A stretch of 64,000 nt of DNA, taken from positions 5,778,001 through 5,842,000 of the forward strand of contig NC_045150.1 in NCBI RefSeq assembly GCF_008831285.2. Direction: 5' to 3'. Positions 37,901 through 49,313 of this stretch are shown one piece after another (the stretch's first letter is position 1; every line of letters begins with the position of its first letter). This stretch comes from Nymphaea colorata (taxonomy: Eukaryota > Streptophyta > Magnoliopsida > Nymphaeales > Nymphaeaceae). The translations under genes were made by a program, and so were the position numbers. The notes beneath the pieces were generated by a model. It saw only the letters and a program-made list of their open reading frames with translations, was not told the DNA's origin and made no database searches.

Positions 37901-40900
37901 GCACTTGTGATACGAAGGAATCACTTTCACTCAGACTTACATGCATCCTTTCATATTGTATCCCTCAAGAGGAGGGGTAAAGGTTTGTAAAATTTTGTGT
38001 GTCTCTTACGACTATATTGACAAACACACAGATATTATATATATTCCCAGATTTTTACTGGCAAGATTTCTGTTGTGTATTTCTTGGCAACTTAGCTTCT
38101 CCATAACAAACTCAGAAAATAAAAAAAATGACAAATATAGGAATAACAGAACAAATGAAATTAAGAGTTTTCTACTAATTCCTAAATCCTAACAAATATA
38201 TCAACAGAGTTTCAAAATAATTTCTAAAATTTTAAAATAAGCAAATATCGTGATGGAGATTTAAAATACATTAGATGGAGATTTTTTGAGAAAAGGAAAA
38301 ATATCATGACATTATCACAATAATATGTTTTGGCATTCTAGCACCTCACTTGTGCAAAGGAACGTAGAACAGTCCTACATCAAAAATTTTGGAAAAGCTG
38401 TAGGGGTTTATGCTATTAATTGTTCTGATTGTAGAATTTTTAAGTGTGAACAGAAGCTAGCTCTGAAGCAAACTGAGGACAACCCAACTAAGTACATGGT
38501 CAATTTGGACCAGCTCGTTATGGTGGTATAAGAGTCAAATTCAACACTAGGACCTAGGGTCCAACATGTACCAACAGTGTGTTCCTTAAGGGAGGGTAAA
38601 TAATTCACTTCATGTGAGGGGAACTATGGATGGTCTTATATTGAAGATCAGCTAGAATCTCTTTAAAGGTTTGTATGCTTGTCTGTCACATACTACCAAT
38701 TGTCTCAGTTCATAGCTTTTTTGGGGTGTGAGCTGAAAGCCTGAAACCAAGTACAGGTTCGACTGGGATCTGAATACTGAGAACACGAGTCAATTTTGGA
38801 CTGTCATTACAATAGTTCAAAAAATATTGCGAGATTTCCTTACCACACACATGTGCATGCAAGCTAAATGATATTATGAGAATGTGATGTCTTATCAAAT
38901 TGCCCTTGTTGAGATTATTCATAGACCATCAGCACCGGAATAGTCTATCATTTCTCTTGCCTTTCTCTGTTTGACCTGTCCTACCATGTGGGTCCCTAAC
39001 ATACATTCTGATGCTTTTGTGACACCAATCCCTAGATTTATTTGCCATCACCTTTAACCATAAATAACTAAAGTTACTAAACAAAGCAGCATGTGAGTTG
39101 TACTCTATGGATGTGCTTAACTAAATGGCCTCCTAAAAACAGTCTTTCACAGGTGACAAAAATGTTAGTGTTCGATTGATAAATTATTAATGCATTTCCT
39201 TGCACATAATATTTCATGATACATAACATTTAGTGGTACTGTTATAGGCATATGATTGCCTTTTTTAATGAATCAACCTTTTGATGCTAATGAAACTTAA
39301 TATAGATATGTTTTTTGAGGCTTCACAAAATGATCATATCCCATATTGACAATCATATGCATATTGCATAGCTCCTGTATTTACATGTTGTCAAATAACT
39401 TCTATAACCCTTTGTAGGGTCAACTATCAAACCATATACAGATAAATAACTTGTAGCTAGCTATTTTTACATTCACATGTTATCAACATATGGACTGTTG
39501 AGTTCCAATTTTTTTCATTCCTATGTTTTAAATGGGTTGCAACATTCATAATCATCTGTGGACATATGAGTCTTGTCATAGATAATACCTCACAACCTCC
39601 CTTACCTCAAAATGAGAAACAAGCTTGTGAAAAAAACACAAAAATGACAAATGGATTCAATACTTAGTAATACCAAGTATTGAGTCCATTTATCATATGT
39701 GCATCATTTTTTACAATACTGTCAACATATGGACCATAAATTTCAAACTTGCCCTCATTTCTTGTACATATACACAAGCGTTCTATCAATTTGCAATAAA
39801 TTCCAATAAGATTTCACCTTCGTGGAATGTTACCACCAAAGGATTCTCCTAGAGTTTTATTTTGTTTCCTGCTTCTGGGGAGATAGTCTACACTCTACAG
39901 GGTTCGTAATTACTCCTCTTACTAAAGGATGTTTACCCAGCCAACATTGAGATATAGTTTTACCCAAACCTTTTTGGATCACCAGATATTACTCGCCTGT
40001 CTGACTATTGCCGAGCAGTTTTTGGATATCCAATGTATCTCTTCAAAAGGTAATGAGAAAGAAAAATGAGAAGAAAATTAGAAGAAGAAGTAGAACAAAA
40101 AAGAAACAGAAGGGGAAAAAATGAATAAGGTAAATTTAAAAGAAGAAAAGAAAGAGGAAAAAGATTATATTTTGACTTGGGTACCTGAGAGGCCCAGCCT
40201 AGTTAGGAAGGTGGATGCCAAGGGCCAAAATATGCTTTTGACTACTAAGTTTCTAGACTTGAAGAATTGTCTTAGAATTAGAATTGTATTGGGTTCTTTT
40301 TTTCTGATCGACCTTTGGCAAAGGGGATTTAGATTTGTGGACTTGTAAAAGAGATAAAGATGAAATATTCTCAAGACCAAGTCTTGCATGTCCCAAAAAA
40401 AATGAGCCACCACAGGGTTATATGAGGAAACTATTGAGTTGTTCACACTTCACACCGCAGCTTAAAGTATGTTTTTGGTTGATAATTGTGGTACTTTTTT
40501 TATTCGGTATACTGGTGAATAAATGAGCATAGAATAATGACATATCCATGGGTTGGCACGGTATGTTCATTGCGTCTGTGTGAAGTTGCATCTGTGTTAG
40601 TTGCGGTTTTCATTTCACTACTGACCATAGTCTACCTAAAGAACCAAATACAATCTAACAGATGAAGGCAACAACATTCCAACGGATCATAGCAACCAAT
40701 ACGCCCATCCGCTAAGCGACAAGACCAAGCCTCATCAGCTGAATTGCCAATTACAACGAGACCACAGTGAAGCTTCCTGCAGCATTGGCTAAGCATCTAT
40801 AATTGATCCTTGCTTCACTTGAAACGTCAGAAGAACTCCTTCCCAGATCAAACCGTTCTTAGAAAAACAACATGGAAAGGCTGAAGCGAAAAAAGGTAAA

Positions 40901-41726
40901 CTAACACAAAATGCTTGACTAAATAATAGCAACAATCACCACATGCATACACAAGTTTGTTCAAAATTTCAAGTTTCTAAACCCTAGCAAAATCGATGCT
41001 AGGCTCTGGGTTACATTTTTGAATCAACGAAGCAACAAAAGAAAGTAAAGGACTGGAACAGAGTAAAGCCTGCAAACTCGAGCCTCTCCCGTATTCCAAA
41101 TCTTCCAGCAGCTCAACATCATTATTAAGTTATAATCTTAAAGTAAAAAGAAGCAAAACCTTTTCCCGCCCATGCGAGAAACAAAAAGGTACGAGCTTGA
41201 CAGAAAAATAAGAAGGCGAGGAAACCTGTCTGCAAAGATCGAATTGAGCTAAAATAACCTCTGCCGCCTTCAACGTCTTATCAATGTTCTCATGTGCCCT
41301 TCTGATCGCATGCGTCCTCACCTGAAAAAAGCAAAACTCGAACTTAGAGGAACCACCACAAAGAAAAAGAGAAACCAAAGAAAACAAAACAAATTACTCA
41401 ACCTTCACGAACCCATACGAAACCTTAAATTCGGAAAACAAAGAACACGGGATCAACCAAAAGCGCTTCAAATAGAGGCTGAAGGAGCTGATCGGTAGCA
41501 GAAAAGGAAAGAAATCGCAAAACCCTAGGGTGCTATCAGGAGAGAACCTCCAAGATCTCGTTACCTGGGTGGGCCGCATGGCGGACTCGAGGGCAGAGAG
41601 GCGGTGGTCGAAGGAACCGAGGATCGAGACCATGTTGTCCGTGATCTCCTGGCTCTTCTGCAAGCTTTCCCTCATGAAGGTCGCCCGCTCTCTCAAGCCC
41701 TCCATGGCGACGTCCGCGCCCATCAT
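23127..41726 (-). CDS. EXO70A1: EXO70A1-like exocyst complex subunit, 12 exons
   Basis: The full coding sequence can be spliced (minus strand): 41565-41726, 41226-41321, 37421-37626, 36629-36886, 33847-33985, 33567-33779, 29154-29359, 25421-25621, 25238-25337, 23952-24061, 23709-23855, 23127-23244. All junctions are GT-AG and in phase, giving 651 aa; Arabidopsis EXO70A1 is 638. The start is ATG at 41726 ([15 protein letters not shown]), with MEGL as an alternative. Landmarks are [106 protein letters not shown] and C-terminal EFFEGKT...NEPKR. EXO70 tethers secretory vesicles to the plasma membrane by binding phosphoinositides. A1-type members act in polarised secretion. Introns 2, 4, 6 and 7 are 2.6-4.2 kb and hold transposons, while introns 5 and 8 are under 90 bp. 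Confidence 0.96.
26180..26215. repeat. Poly(C)-poly(A) homopolymer junction (EXO70A1 intron 7)
   Basis: About 20 C are followed by about 16 A. It is the reverse complement type of the T/G junction at 1100-1143. Confidence 0.85.
27839..27900. repeat. (AT)n microsatellite in EXO70A1 intron 7
   Basis: An uninterrupted AT tract of about 62 bp abuts the left end of a hAT-like MITE. A second AT tract (28349-28399) abuts its right end. Confidence 0.95.
27900..28345. mobile_element. hAT-like MITE in EXO70A1 intron 7
   Basis: The left end is ATGTCACATAGGTGCGGGT, and the right end in reverse complement is CTAAGTCACATGGGTAC. The interior shares 'cagtttggatctata' and the A-rich block before it with the element at 30457-30819. 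It sits between two AT tracts, so a TSD cannot be defined. It appears to have inserted into an AT repeat. Confidence 0.75.
30457..30819. mobile_element. hAT-like MITE in EXO70A1 intron 6
   Basis: This is a 363-bp element with CTAAGTCACATGGGTA and the exact inverted TACCCATGTGACTTAG. TSDs ATGTATAC are perfect 8-bp repeats at 30449-30456 and 30820-30827. It is the best preserved member of the family also at 4531, 17955 and 27900. No ORF of note. Confidence 0.9.
31168..31225. repeat. (AT)n microsatellite in EXO70A1 intron 6
   Basis: An AT tract of about 58 bp. ORFs reading YIYIYI across it are artefacts. Confidence 0.95.
31834..32904. mobile_element. 1.07-kb hAT-like element (CTATGTTGT...) in EXO70A1 intron 6
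   Basis: The left end is CTATGTTGTCAAGGCGCC. The right end in reverse complement is ATATGTTGTTTGTTAAGGC, then CTCGCCTAG. TSDs GGACTATC are perfect at 31826-31833 and 32905-32912. Subterminal GCCTAGGCG motifs fit a G+C-rich arm. The middle (about 32170-32700) is a degenerate repeat of 'acatataacaggta'-like units. No transposase. Confidence 0.87.
32170..32710. repeat. Degenerate ATAACAG-type tandem repeat
   Basis: Many irregularly spaced copies of 'atataacag', 'acaatacat' and 'ggtacaacag' occur. The unit length drifts, so this is decayed simple-sequence DNA inside the 1.07-kb element. Confidence 0.7.
34317..34859. mobile_element. 543-bp hAT-like element (CTATGTCACACGG) in EXO70A1 intron 4
   Basis: It has 13-bp perfect terminal inverted repeats CTATGTCACACGG and CCGTGTGACATAG. 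The flanks share ATTATG (34311-34316 and 34860-34865). The interior resembles 16296-16975. On the minus strand an ATG at 34624 is followed by a GTAAGT donor (exon part 34578-34624), matching the ATG-to-donor block of the other copy. Confidence 0.85.
34868..34905. repeat. (AT)n microsatellite in EXO70A1 intron 4
   Basis: A pure AT tract just beyond the right TSD of the 543-bp element. Confidence 0.93.
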
Positions 41727-42639
41727 CACCGATCGACCCTAGGGCTGGTCACTCCTCCCCACCATTGCCAACCCTCTCCCTCCGTCCCTCACTGAACCAA
41801 TCAGCCGATCACTCCGACAGGAACGCAGAGAAGCAAGAAAAAAATAATAACAGCTCCGAAAATAAAATTAATCGAAAAGCAAGAGAGGAGGGATAGAAAG
41901 AGAGAGAGAGAGAGAGAGAAAGGAGGAGGTATCAGAAGCCAGCCAGGAATCCACTCGGAGGCTTTCATTTTCCCAAAGATAAATTTACGAAAGAGTACAG
42001 CCAATCAGTGAGGGGAGGTTCCTATCTCTTCACGCTTCGTTCCTGCTCTACTTTCAAGATCCAACGGCTGAGAAATGAGACAGCATGGATCGGACGGACT
42101 GAAAACAACCGGGACGTCGACGGAGAATTCTTTTATGTTTTTAGTTAGAAGGGGCAGGAGAGGGTCAAAAGGTCAAAGGGACGTCGACGGATCTAAACCA
42201 TGTTGATGACGTCATAGATCTATTTGAATTGGGTGCGAAATTGGTCGATTGAAGGCTGTCGGCACTTTTCTCCGTTTAAATATTTTTGTATATTCCTGTT
42301 TGGTGTTTAGCCAAATCACAATTTGTTGGCTGAAACTGTGAATCGGCAAGTTCTCTTATATTTATATTGTTTAACAATAATAATAAATAAATAAGTATAA
42401 CTGAACATCGGACCAAGTACCTAACCAGGTACCCACCTTAGATTCGAGCCTAAAAAACCGGCCCAGGTCTATTCTATGAGACCCGATTCAGTTCGATATT
42501 ATTTTTTAATATTATTTTTATTTTAATAATATTATATATTTTATTATTATAAATATTTTTATTTGTATTTTTCTTTATTTTTCTGTTACCATGTTGAATT
42601 GAACTACCATTGTTAAATGACATAAGTGACTCACGCCAC
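41727..42639. other. EXO70A1 5' flank and intergenic
   Basis: This holds the EXO70A1 5' UTR/promoter, with a (GA)n tract at about 41901-41921 (CT-rich on the coding strand). Such tracts are common in plant 5' leaders. I see no clear TATA box. The distal part is AT-rich and featureless. Confidence 0.45.
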
Positions 42640-43021
42640 TATTATATATATATATATATATATTGACAGGGAACGAACAAATGTTGTCATTTCTTGCAAC
42701 GGTGTAACAAAAAGGATGGTCAAGTTGTGGAAAAGTAATAGAATGTGCACTTCTTGATAAGCAAAATAAACCGTGCAAGAATAGAAATCGAGCACTTGAA
42801 CAAGGGTGTTGAAGCATTGCATGAAGCTAGACTACCAATGAAAGGATTGATGGCATAAGTCACCTCCATATTAACAACAATATAAACATTAATATTAGTA
42901 GGTAGGTTGTATTGCATGTGACAACATGGATGAAAGTGTGGTGTATTGAAACGGAAGACAGCTTGTTGTGTAATGTCTCATACATATGTCTGCAATGCAT
43001 GTGGAATGAGATGAATTATTA

Positions 43022-43309
43022 GGTGGTGTTTGAATGACAACCTAAAATTGGGTTTCGACTCTTAAAACTTGGTTTTATCCCAAAACACTATTTCAATAAT
43101 GTTTGGATGACATTAAAACTGGGTTTTGTCAAAAACCTGGTTTTCATGAAGGACCTAACAAACATGCATCCCCAGGTTCTTTAAGTAAAGTTTATTTTTG
43201 TCTATAAGCAAACTTTTTCACTTGTCATCCAAACCAAGTTTACAAAACTGAGTTTTTAACCAAGTTTTCACAAAACCATGTTTTTTGAGAGTGTCATCCA
43301 AACACTATC
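43022..43309. mobile_element. Tourist-like (PIF/Harbinger-type) MITE
   Basis: The left end is GGTGGTGTTTGAATGACA, and the right end in reverse complement is GATAGTGTTTGGATGACA. It is about 288 bp, with interior GGTTTT-type repeats in both orientations. The paired repeat at 46570-47510 has no such sequence at the corresponding point. The flanking trinucleotides are TTA-like but not identical, so the TSD is uncertain. Confidence 0.68.
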
Positions 43310-43526
43310 TTGGTATTTTTGTGTTCATATTTCAATTATCTGCAATAAAAGTGTCAAGTAGGTGTCATAATGAGTTCAATTTAAATTGAAGTGTCGAAGT
43401 TTCATGTGTTGTAGTTTTCAAATTACCCATACAAATTCTAGGTGTTTCAATGTGGTGATGGTTCATTTCTAAAATGGTGCCACCCAACAGTTCCCCTCTA
43501 CATTCATCACATTCGCATTTCCGATA

Positions 43527-43666
43527 CAGGAGCCAAAATAGAAATTTTTAAATTTCTTTATCTATATTAAACTAATTTTTTTTTACATTTACATATAAAT
43601 TTTTTAAGTTTTTAAAATTTGTGGGGGGGCCAAGGCCCCTGCCGGCCACCCTTCCCTCCGCCCCTG
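43527..43666. mobile_element. Short G+C-ended element (CAGG...CCCCTG)
   Basis: The left end is CAGGAGCCAAAAT. The right end in reverse complement is CAGGGGCGGAGGG, with a G-rich then C-rich arm (GGGGGGGCCAAGGCCCC) close to the end. This resembles short plant DNA elements beginning CAGGGGCGGA. I could not define a TSD. Confidence 0.4.
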
Positions 43667-44539
43667 ATGTTGTGTGCATAAGAGATACAAAGAGAGAGAG
43701 AGAGAGAGAGAAAAATAAAGAGAAAACCATATAACCAAAGGAAAAAGAAGTTGAAAGCATTAAAAAAGAGGGAAAAAATGGAACAAAAATTACTACAAGG
43801 CACTGGATTTGAGATTCACTTAGATTTGTAGAGAGAAACAAGCAGCACAAGTATAATTTTATCTTCGCCCAGGTTTGGAGGAGAAGCCCTTCGACCTCTC
43901 ACATTATACGGCCCGATGCAATCGAATGGTGTGTTTAGTTACGCAGTGCATGCAGCCAAGATCGAATGGAGATCCAGATAGTTGGAGGATTGCACCACCC
44001 TCTCTCTCTCTCAGATTCAGATATATATATATAGCTTTCTTTCTGATCGAACCCTCTCCCTCTCACCTACGAGGCCCCTCTCCCTTACTGTGTCTCCCTC
44101 CCCCATCCAATTCTCTCCCTCGATGTGTCTTGTAGTTCGCTTCGCCTCCCTTTCCCATTGTCTCGCTCTCCTCCTGATGGTGGTGACACTGCGAACCTTG
44201 CTGAAACTCTCTTTCATGTTGTGTCGCCCTCTCCCTTTTTGCATCTACAAATCTGACCAGCAAGACAAGCTTTGCTTCTTCATCTCTCTATCCCATCTTA
44301 TCTCTCTTCTCTCGACAGGGGTCGTGTGTGGTCGACCGTCGTTTGTCGGTAAGATGTCACTCAACCACCACCGTCGCTGCCAAAGTTGAGCAAAAGGTAC
44401 GGTACACATTCCCTACGCTCTCTGTAAAATTTGACTGGCCTTGGTTTCCAGCGAGACATCGTCTGACCATCACTACCAACAACACCCAATAGAGCAATCT
44501 GATCGCCCCTCTACTACGGTACGCATTCCCTCTAAAGAT

Positions 44540-44795
44540 TAGAGAGAAGAATGAGAAAACACAGAATATACGTGGTTCGGCTTGAATGCCTATGTCCACC
44601 GGAAGCATGGGAGAACTCGTTGTTGTATTTCTTTTCTATGTCATTTCACTTTACAATCACCACTCTTTTAACGTGGTCAATATAACAGATACAAGGTAAG
44701 AAAACATGGAAAGATATATTATCGGCAATCCATGATGGGCAACTTTTAATATAGGTAACACTATCTAACTAATCACCTGAAGAACTGTCTCAACA
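44540..44795 (-). mobile_element. Copia 3' LTR-like segment
   Basis: On the minus strand it starts TGTTGAGACAGTTCTTCAGG directly after a purine tract (TTTGAGGGGGAG, at 44796-44808), the expected start of a 3' LTR. It contains the common plant Copia LTR phrase 'cacgtatattctg' / 'gtggttcggc' in reverse. The outer end is not clear. Similar 'ggtac.cattccct' sequence occurs at about 44522 and 45668 on either side. Confidence 0.6.
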
Positions 44796-45395
44796 CTCCC
44801 CCTCAAATTGGAAGTGTCTGTTAAGTTGTTAACAACTCCCAACTTGATCATAGTGCTCCTAAGCTTTTCTCTGGTAACTGCTTTGGTGAAGATATCAGCA
44901 TATTGCTCCTCACTTCTAACAAAAGGAGTGATAATTTCTTTGTTTTGAACATTGTCGCGTATAAAGTGACAATCAATTTCAATATGCTTCGTCCTTTCAT
45001 AAAAAACTGAGTTTGTGGCTATATGTATTGCAGCTTAATTATCACAATACAACTTCACAAGATGTGATTGTTCAAAGCCTATTTCCTTTAGCATCGCTTT
45101 GAGCCAAGTGAGTTCACATGTAGTGTTTGCCATTGCTCTATATTCGGCTTCGGCGCTGGATCTTGAAATCACTTTTTGTTTTTTACTTTTCTATGAGACC
45201 AAATTGCCACCAACCATAATACAAAACCCTGTAGTTGACTTTTTGTCGGATATACTTTCAATCTAGTCTGCATCTGAGAAACCTTCTATATCGATATTTC
45301 CATTTCGCTTCATCCAAATACCACGCCCAAGAGCTTCTTTTAAGTATCTTAAAATTCGATCAATAGCATAGAAATGAGCATGTTGGGGGCATGCA
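44796..45395 (-). pseudogene. Copia RNase H remnant
   Basis: The minus-strand translation gives AIDRILRYLKEALGRGIWMK, then GFSDADW, KSTTGFCIMVGGN, SRSSAEAEYRAMANT, and TKHIEIDCHFIRD, then ADIFTKAV. This is the RT-RNase H C-terminus of Ty1/Copia polyproteins, including the DAD and SSAEAEY RNase H motifs. In-frame stops after GGNLVS and CDN show decay. Upstream gag, protease, integrase and most of the RT are absent. Confidence 0.85.
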
Positions 45396-45535
45396 TATAT
45401 TTGCTTACTTCACTAACTCCATAGGTAATGTCAATCTTTGTAACGGTCAACTAATCATGGAAATACCATGATTAATGGATCTAAAATTAATGTTGCCATA
45501 ACAAGCCTCCTGAAGAACCGTCTCAACACCCTCAC
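45396..45535 (-). mobile_element. Second Copia LTR-start-like fragment
   Basis: On the minus strand TGTTGAGACGGTTCTTCAGG, at about 45526 downward, nearly repeats the LTR start at 44795. It lies directly upstream of the RNase H remnant. This may be a fragment of another LTR or a rearranged copy. Confidence 0.45.
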
Positions 45536-45659
45536 TGTCTCTTGCGTTTGCTTTTTCAACTACAACCCAGTATGTCATTTGTTTTGAAACATTTGTGCTC
45601 TATTTTTGTTTTGTGCATTTCATAATGGAATATGTGATGATGCTATAAATAATACCCTC

Positions 45660-45900
45660 CACTACACGGTACTCATTCCCTCCCTCTCTTTGAAATCCAA
45701 TTGGCCTCAAGTCCCGTCGGTGTGATGAACCTTGATAGCCACAAGGTTTCGACCATGGTGGGTTTCAAGGATGTGCTTCAAATTACTGAAGTTCTTGCAC
45801 ATGATCAACCAATTCTTGGGCTGGCATGGGAACACCAAACAAATTCAATAGTATCACTTGGAGATGAAGAGTCATCGAAGCAGGTCTGTTAAGTCGATGA
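45660..45900 (+). other. Unidentified short open frame
   Basis: A 64-codon frame (45701-45892 region) contains DVLQITEVLAHDQPILGL and SIVSLGDEESSKQ. The composition looks protein-like, but I recognise no family and no splice context. It lies beside the Copia remnant and may be a gene fragment. Confidence 0.25.
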
Positions 45901-46569
45901 AATGCATGATATTATATCGCAAAGAATTGAGCAAAAGCACAAAACAATAAAAAAAGACATCCATTGCAAAGGGAAAGTAGATAGACAACATAAGCATTCA
46001 TGTGTCTCAATAGACCCAAACATGCTCACTGGTGCATGCAAGTGGTGTGTATAATAAGTTAAATTGATGACAAACTTTGTTTTCATTCTTCCCCGTTGAT
46101 ACTTCTTGACTACGATCCACCAATAACTAAAAAGGTCCTATTTAAGCATGAGGTGAAGCATATTCAAAACCTTGGCCAACTTAAGCTACTATAGAATCAA
46201 AACTACTTACATCTCCAAAATTTTTGACCTAAAGACACAAAAGAAAAAAATCATAATCCATTTAAATTTCTTTCTCTCCTTTGATCACATTTTGGTTATC
46301 CTTTGATCTCACTTTAGTAAAGTTGCAGTAGCTAATGTTTACATTGTTATTGTTCAGTCTCCCATATAAGGAAAAATGGAAGTAGCAATGATGAGCTCAT
46401 CTACATACCCGTTGTTGCATTGTACGTGTGAACATGTAGCACCAGTTAGCATTATATAGCATGGACTGAACATGGGAAGTCTCTTTTATGGATGCCAAAA
46501 TTGGATTTGTTAATCTCATTATCTTCAACCTTGGATTTGTTATTGGATAAAATTTCAGTGTCATTAATT

Positions 46570-47510
46570 TTTTTTGTGTTGCTTTGACAGCAAACAAGCA
46601 AATGTTGCCATTTGAAAAAGAATAGAATGTGCATTTCATGCTGAGCAAATTGAACTGTGCAAGAACAAAGATCGAGTACCTGAACAAGAATATTAAAGCA
46701 TTGCATGAAGCTAAACTTCCAGTGAAAGGACAAGAAAAAGTGGTTGATGGCATAAATCACCACCATATTAACAATATAAATATTAATATTAATCATTCGA
46801 CTGTGTTCCATGTGACAACATATATGAAAGCGTATTGAATGAGAGACAGAGTTTTCTTGTGCAATGTATGACACATATGTTTGCAATGCATGTGAACAAG
46901 ATGATTTGCACATGCTTTCTGAAAAGCCCATTAGTGTTTTGTGTTCATATTTCAATTATGTTGTTTGAAAGTTTAGATGGGTGTCTTAATAGGTTCAATT
47001 TAAACTTACATGTCGAAGTTGCATGCGTTATAGCTTTCAAATTACCCAAACAAATTCTAGTGGTTTTAATGTGATGATGCTTCAATTCTAAAATGGTGCC
47101 TCCCAACAGTTCCCCTCGACATTCACCACATTCTCATGTCCAATATTGCTTTTTAGCCTTCCCAACTCCTTAATATATGGCTGGTAATGATATTAGTAAA
47201 GTTAATGGGGCAAACAACAATCTTGATGTCATTTAGTATGTGTTGAACATAACATAATACTGAAATGACAAGCTTTTTTCGTCCAACTCTAATGGGCAGA
47301 GTAGGATCCATCATTAAATGCTTGTGTGTGTAAGAGACAAAAAGAGAGAGAACCATATTACCAAGGGAAACAAAGTTGAAAGCACTAAAAAAGGAAAAAG
47401 ATGAAACAAAAATATTTCAAGTTAATGAGTTTCAGATGCAATTAGGTTTGTGGAGAGAAACAAGCAACACAAGCGTAATTTTATTTACATATTGTAGGAA
47501 GAGTCAGCCT
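46570..47510. repeat. Diverged dispersed repeat, right copy
   Basis: This is the partner of 42640-43870. It includes a 69-codon open frame at 46629 with an amphipathic stretch (LSKLNCARTKIEYLNKNIK). That frame is broken in the left copy, so coding potential is doubtful. Confidence 0.7.
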
Positions 47511-48089
47511 AAGAACTCATTTTTTTTTAAAAAACTGGTACTAACCAACAATAAGCAAGCAAACATGTTCAAGTATCTCAAAAAAATATACACAGTCATC
47601 AGTATAACAAACATATACATAAATATTTTCAAGCTAAAAGGCACTCCATGACACTAAATACAATAATTAATCCGGAAAATTAGAGCTCCATATCCAACAC
47701 TGCCACGTCCACTACATCCACTTTAGTGTATGGCTCTCATTGACAAACTACAAGAAAAAAATAAACAATGATGTGTACAAGTTAAAGTTCATACCACTGA
47801 CCATAGCATATAAGATATGAAGTAAGTGTAAAAAGCTACATAAAATGTGAGGTAAGTAAATGTCTATACTGATAAGTTTTATCTTTGGGCAATTTCTCTT
47901 ACCATGATCAGATCTTCAACATTCATGGCAGATTTTGTGTTTTGCTAAGTCATTGTCATCTGAAGTGCTCCTGCACAAAAAAAAAATACAAAATGCTATT
48001 AATTATAGCTGCCTAATTAGTACTATATAAGACAACCGGTCATAGAATACAATGACTTTACCTTGCTTTCATTCTTAGAAGACACATGC
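47511..48089. other. Intergenic, nothing recognised
   Basis: AT-rich sequence without recognisable genes or repeats. Confidence 0.5.
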
Positions 48090-48446
48090 GGGAGTCATAG
48101 CCATGTCTTTGACAAGTTGCACACAACCTTTATTGTTTGGTTTGCTCAATCCCTGACTCAATTCATTTTTGCAGTTCCCTTAGCACAAACAGGTCCACAA
48201 TTTGTTGCATTGGCAATATCATTTATTTCAGCAAGCATCTTTTGTGAACCTGCATTGCATATCTTCTAGTAGTTTTGCCAACACGTTTGATGCAAGGATA
48301 TAACATGCATTGTTGGACAATGCATGATTAACACACATGTTTGCCAGCATTTGAAAGCTTTCCTTTACAATCAAAGGCAACTTTACATCTGCTAATCGCA
48401 TTGCAGCAAATTCATCCTTCCCTACCCCTTTCTTGGCAAGTTTCAT
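48090..48446 (-). pseudogene. Possible C-terminal remnant of a FAR1-related (MULE-derived) gene
   Basis: The minus-strand frame reads MRLADVKLPLIVKESFQMLA, then NVLAKLLEDMQ. After a shift it reads AEINDIANATNCGP and AKGTAKMN. This pattern (helical segment followed by a Gly-Pro and KG.AK tail) resembles the end of FAR1-related proteins. With the N-terminal FAR1 remnant on the same strand at 55250-55990, it could be the other end of one broken gene. The identity is tentative because no diagnostic motif is present. Confidence 0.35.
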
Positions 48447-48506
48447 TTAATTTTCAAGTATGTATACCGTAGGAAGTTCTTTACTTCTTTCACTCTCATT
48501 ATTAAA

Positions 48507-48654
48507 AGCATGTGGTAACAAACAACATCCATAGACTCCCACAGTTTGCACAGACAACTTGACAAAAGTTGTGTGCTACAAGCATGTGGTAACAAACAAC
48601 ATCCATAGACTCCCACAATTTGCATAGACAACTTGACAAAAGTTGTGTGCTACG
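48507..48654. repeat. Two-copy 73-bp tandem repeat
   Basis: 'gcatgtggtaacaaacaac' starts at 48509 and again at 48582. Both copies end in 'aaaagttgtgtgctac'. Two near-identical copies with no spacer. Confidence 0.9.
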
Positions 48655-49175
48655 ATCACATGAAATTAAGTACTCTTTATATCTTGTAACTTCTAGCTCT
48701 GATTAATAAAATACTCTCTCACCTCACCAGTATGTTCTTTTATAAAAGTAGGTAAACAAATTATACATACCAAGAACTCTATTTTGAAGTATTTGCTAAA
48801 CATACTTGAGTGAATATATCTAGTAAATGTGCTACATTGGCATGAGAGTCAGTTATTGACTATTACCACTAACCTGTGCACTTAATCAATTAAGAGCAGG
48901 AAGCATTAACCAAGGGAAATGCTGATTCCAACCGGTTCAGCCGAGGCACAGTCCCGTCTCGAGTCGTGTCTTCAATCGAATCAGCTTGGTGAGACGAGTG
49001 CTCGCCCTCAAACTCCAACTCTATATTTCCAATGCATCAAACAGCCCCTTAGCGAAAAAAACTTTTATAAGAAAATTTAACCTCGCAAGATCTTTTTTTT
49101 TTCAAAAATAAGTATTTATTATATATTTTCAACCACTTTACTCATTTCTTTTTGTACGCATTCCGTTGTTCAATA

Positions 49176-49313
49176 ATGGAAAAATTGGCGATTGGTGGGC
49201 TTCTAGACTCCAGCAAAACGGGACCATTGGCTGTTGTTGGGATATTAGCCTACGACTTAAGCATAGTCAACGTGGTCTTCGCCTGCTACCGCCTCTGCAA
49301 TGACGGCATATAA
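49176..49313 (+). pseudogene. Array unit 1 small-protein ORF, truncated
   Basis: The ATG at 49176 gives MEKLAIGGLLDSSKTG and a hydrophobic segment, then a stop after about 45 codons (ATATAA in place of the AAACCC of other units). The downstream block still encodes SSELKISSK/ENFI-like remnants in shifted frames, with an extra 2 bases near 49445. Confidence 0.45.

Larger units (their letters stand above)
42640..43870. repeat. Diverged dispersed repeat, left copy
   Basis: It shares, in order, 'gcattgcatgaagcta', 'gtgttcatatttcaatta', 'cccaacagttcccctc' and 'agagagaaacaagca' with 46570-47510 in direct orientation. This copy is longer because it contains a Tourist-like MITE (43022-43309) and a G+C-rich insert (43527-43666). 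Confidence 0.75.

Noticed and set aside
48507..48654. Two 73-bp repeats as a possible array
   Set aside because: Only two copies with no spacer, so a simple tandem duplication.
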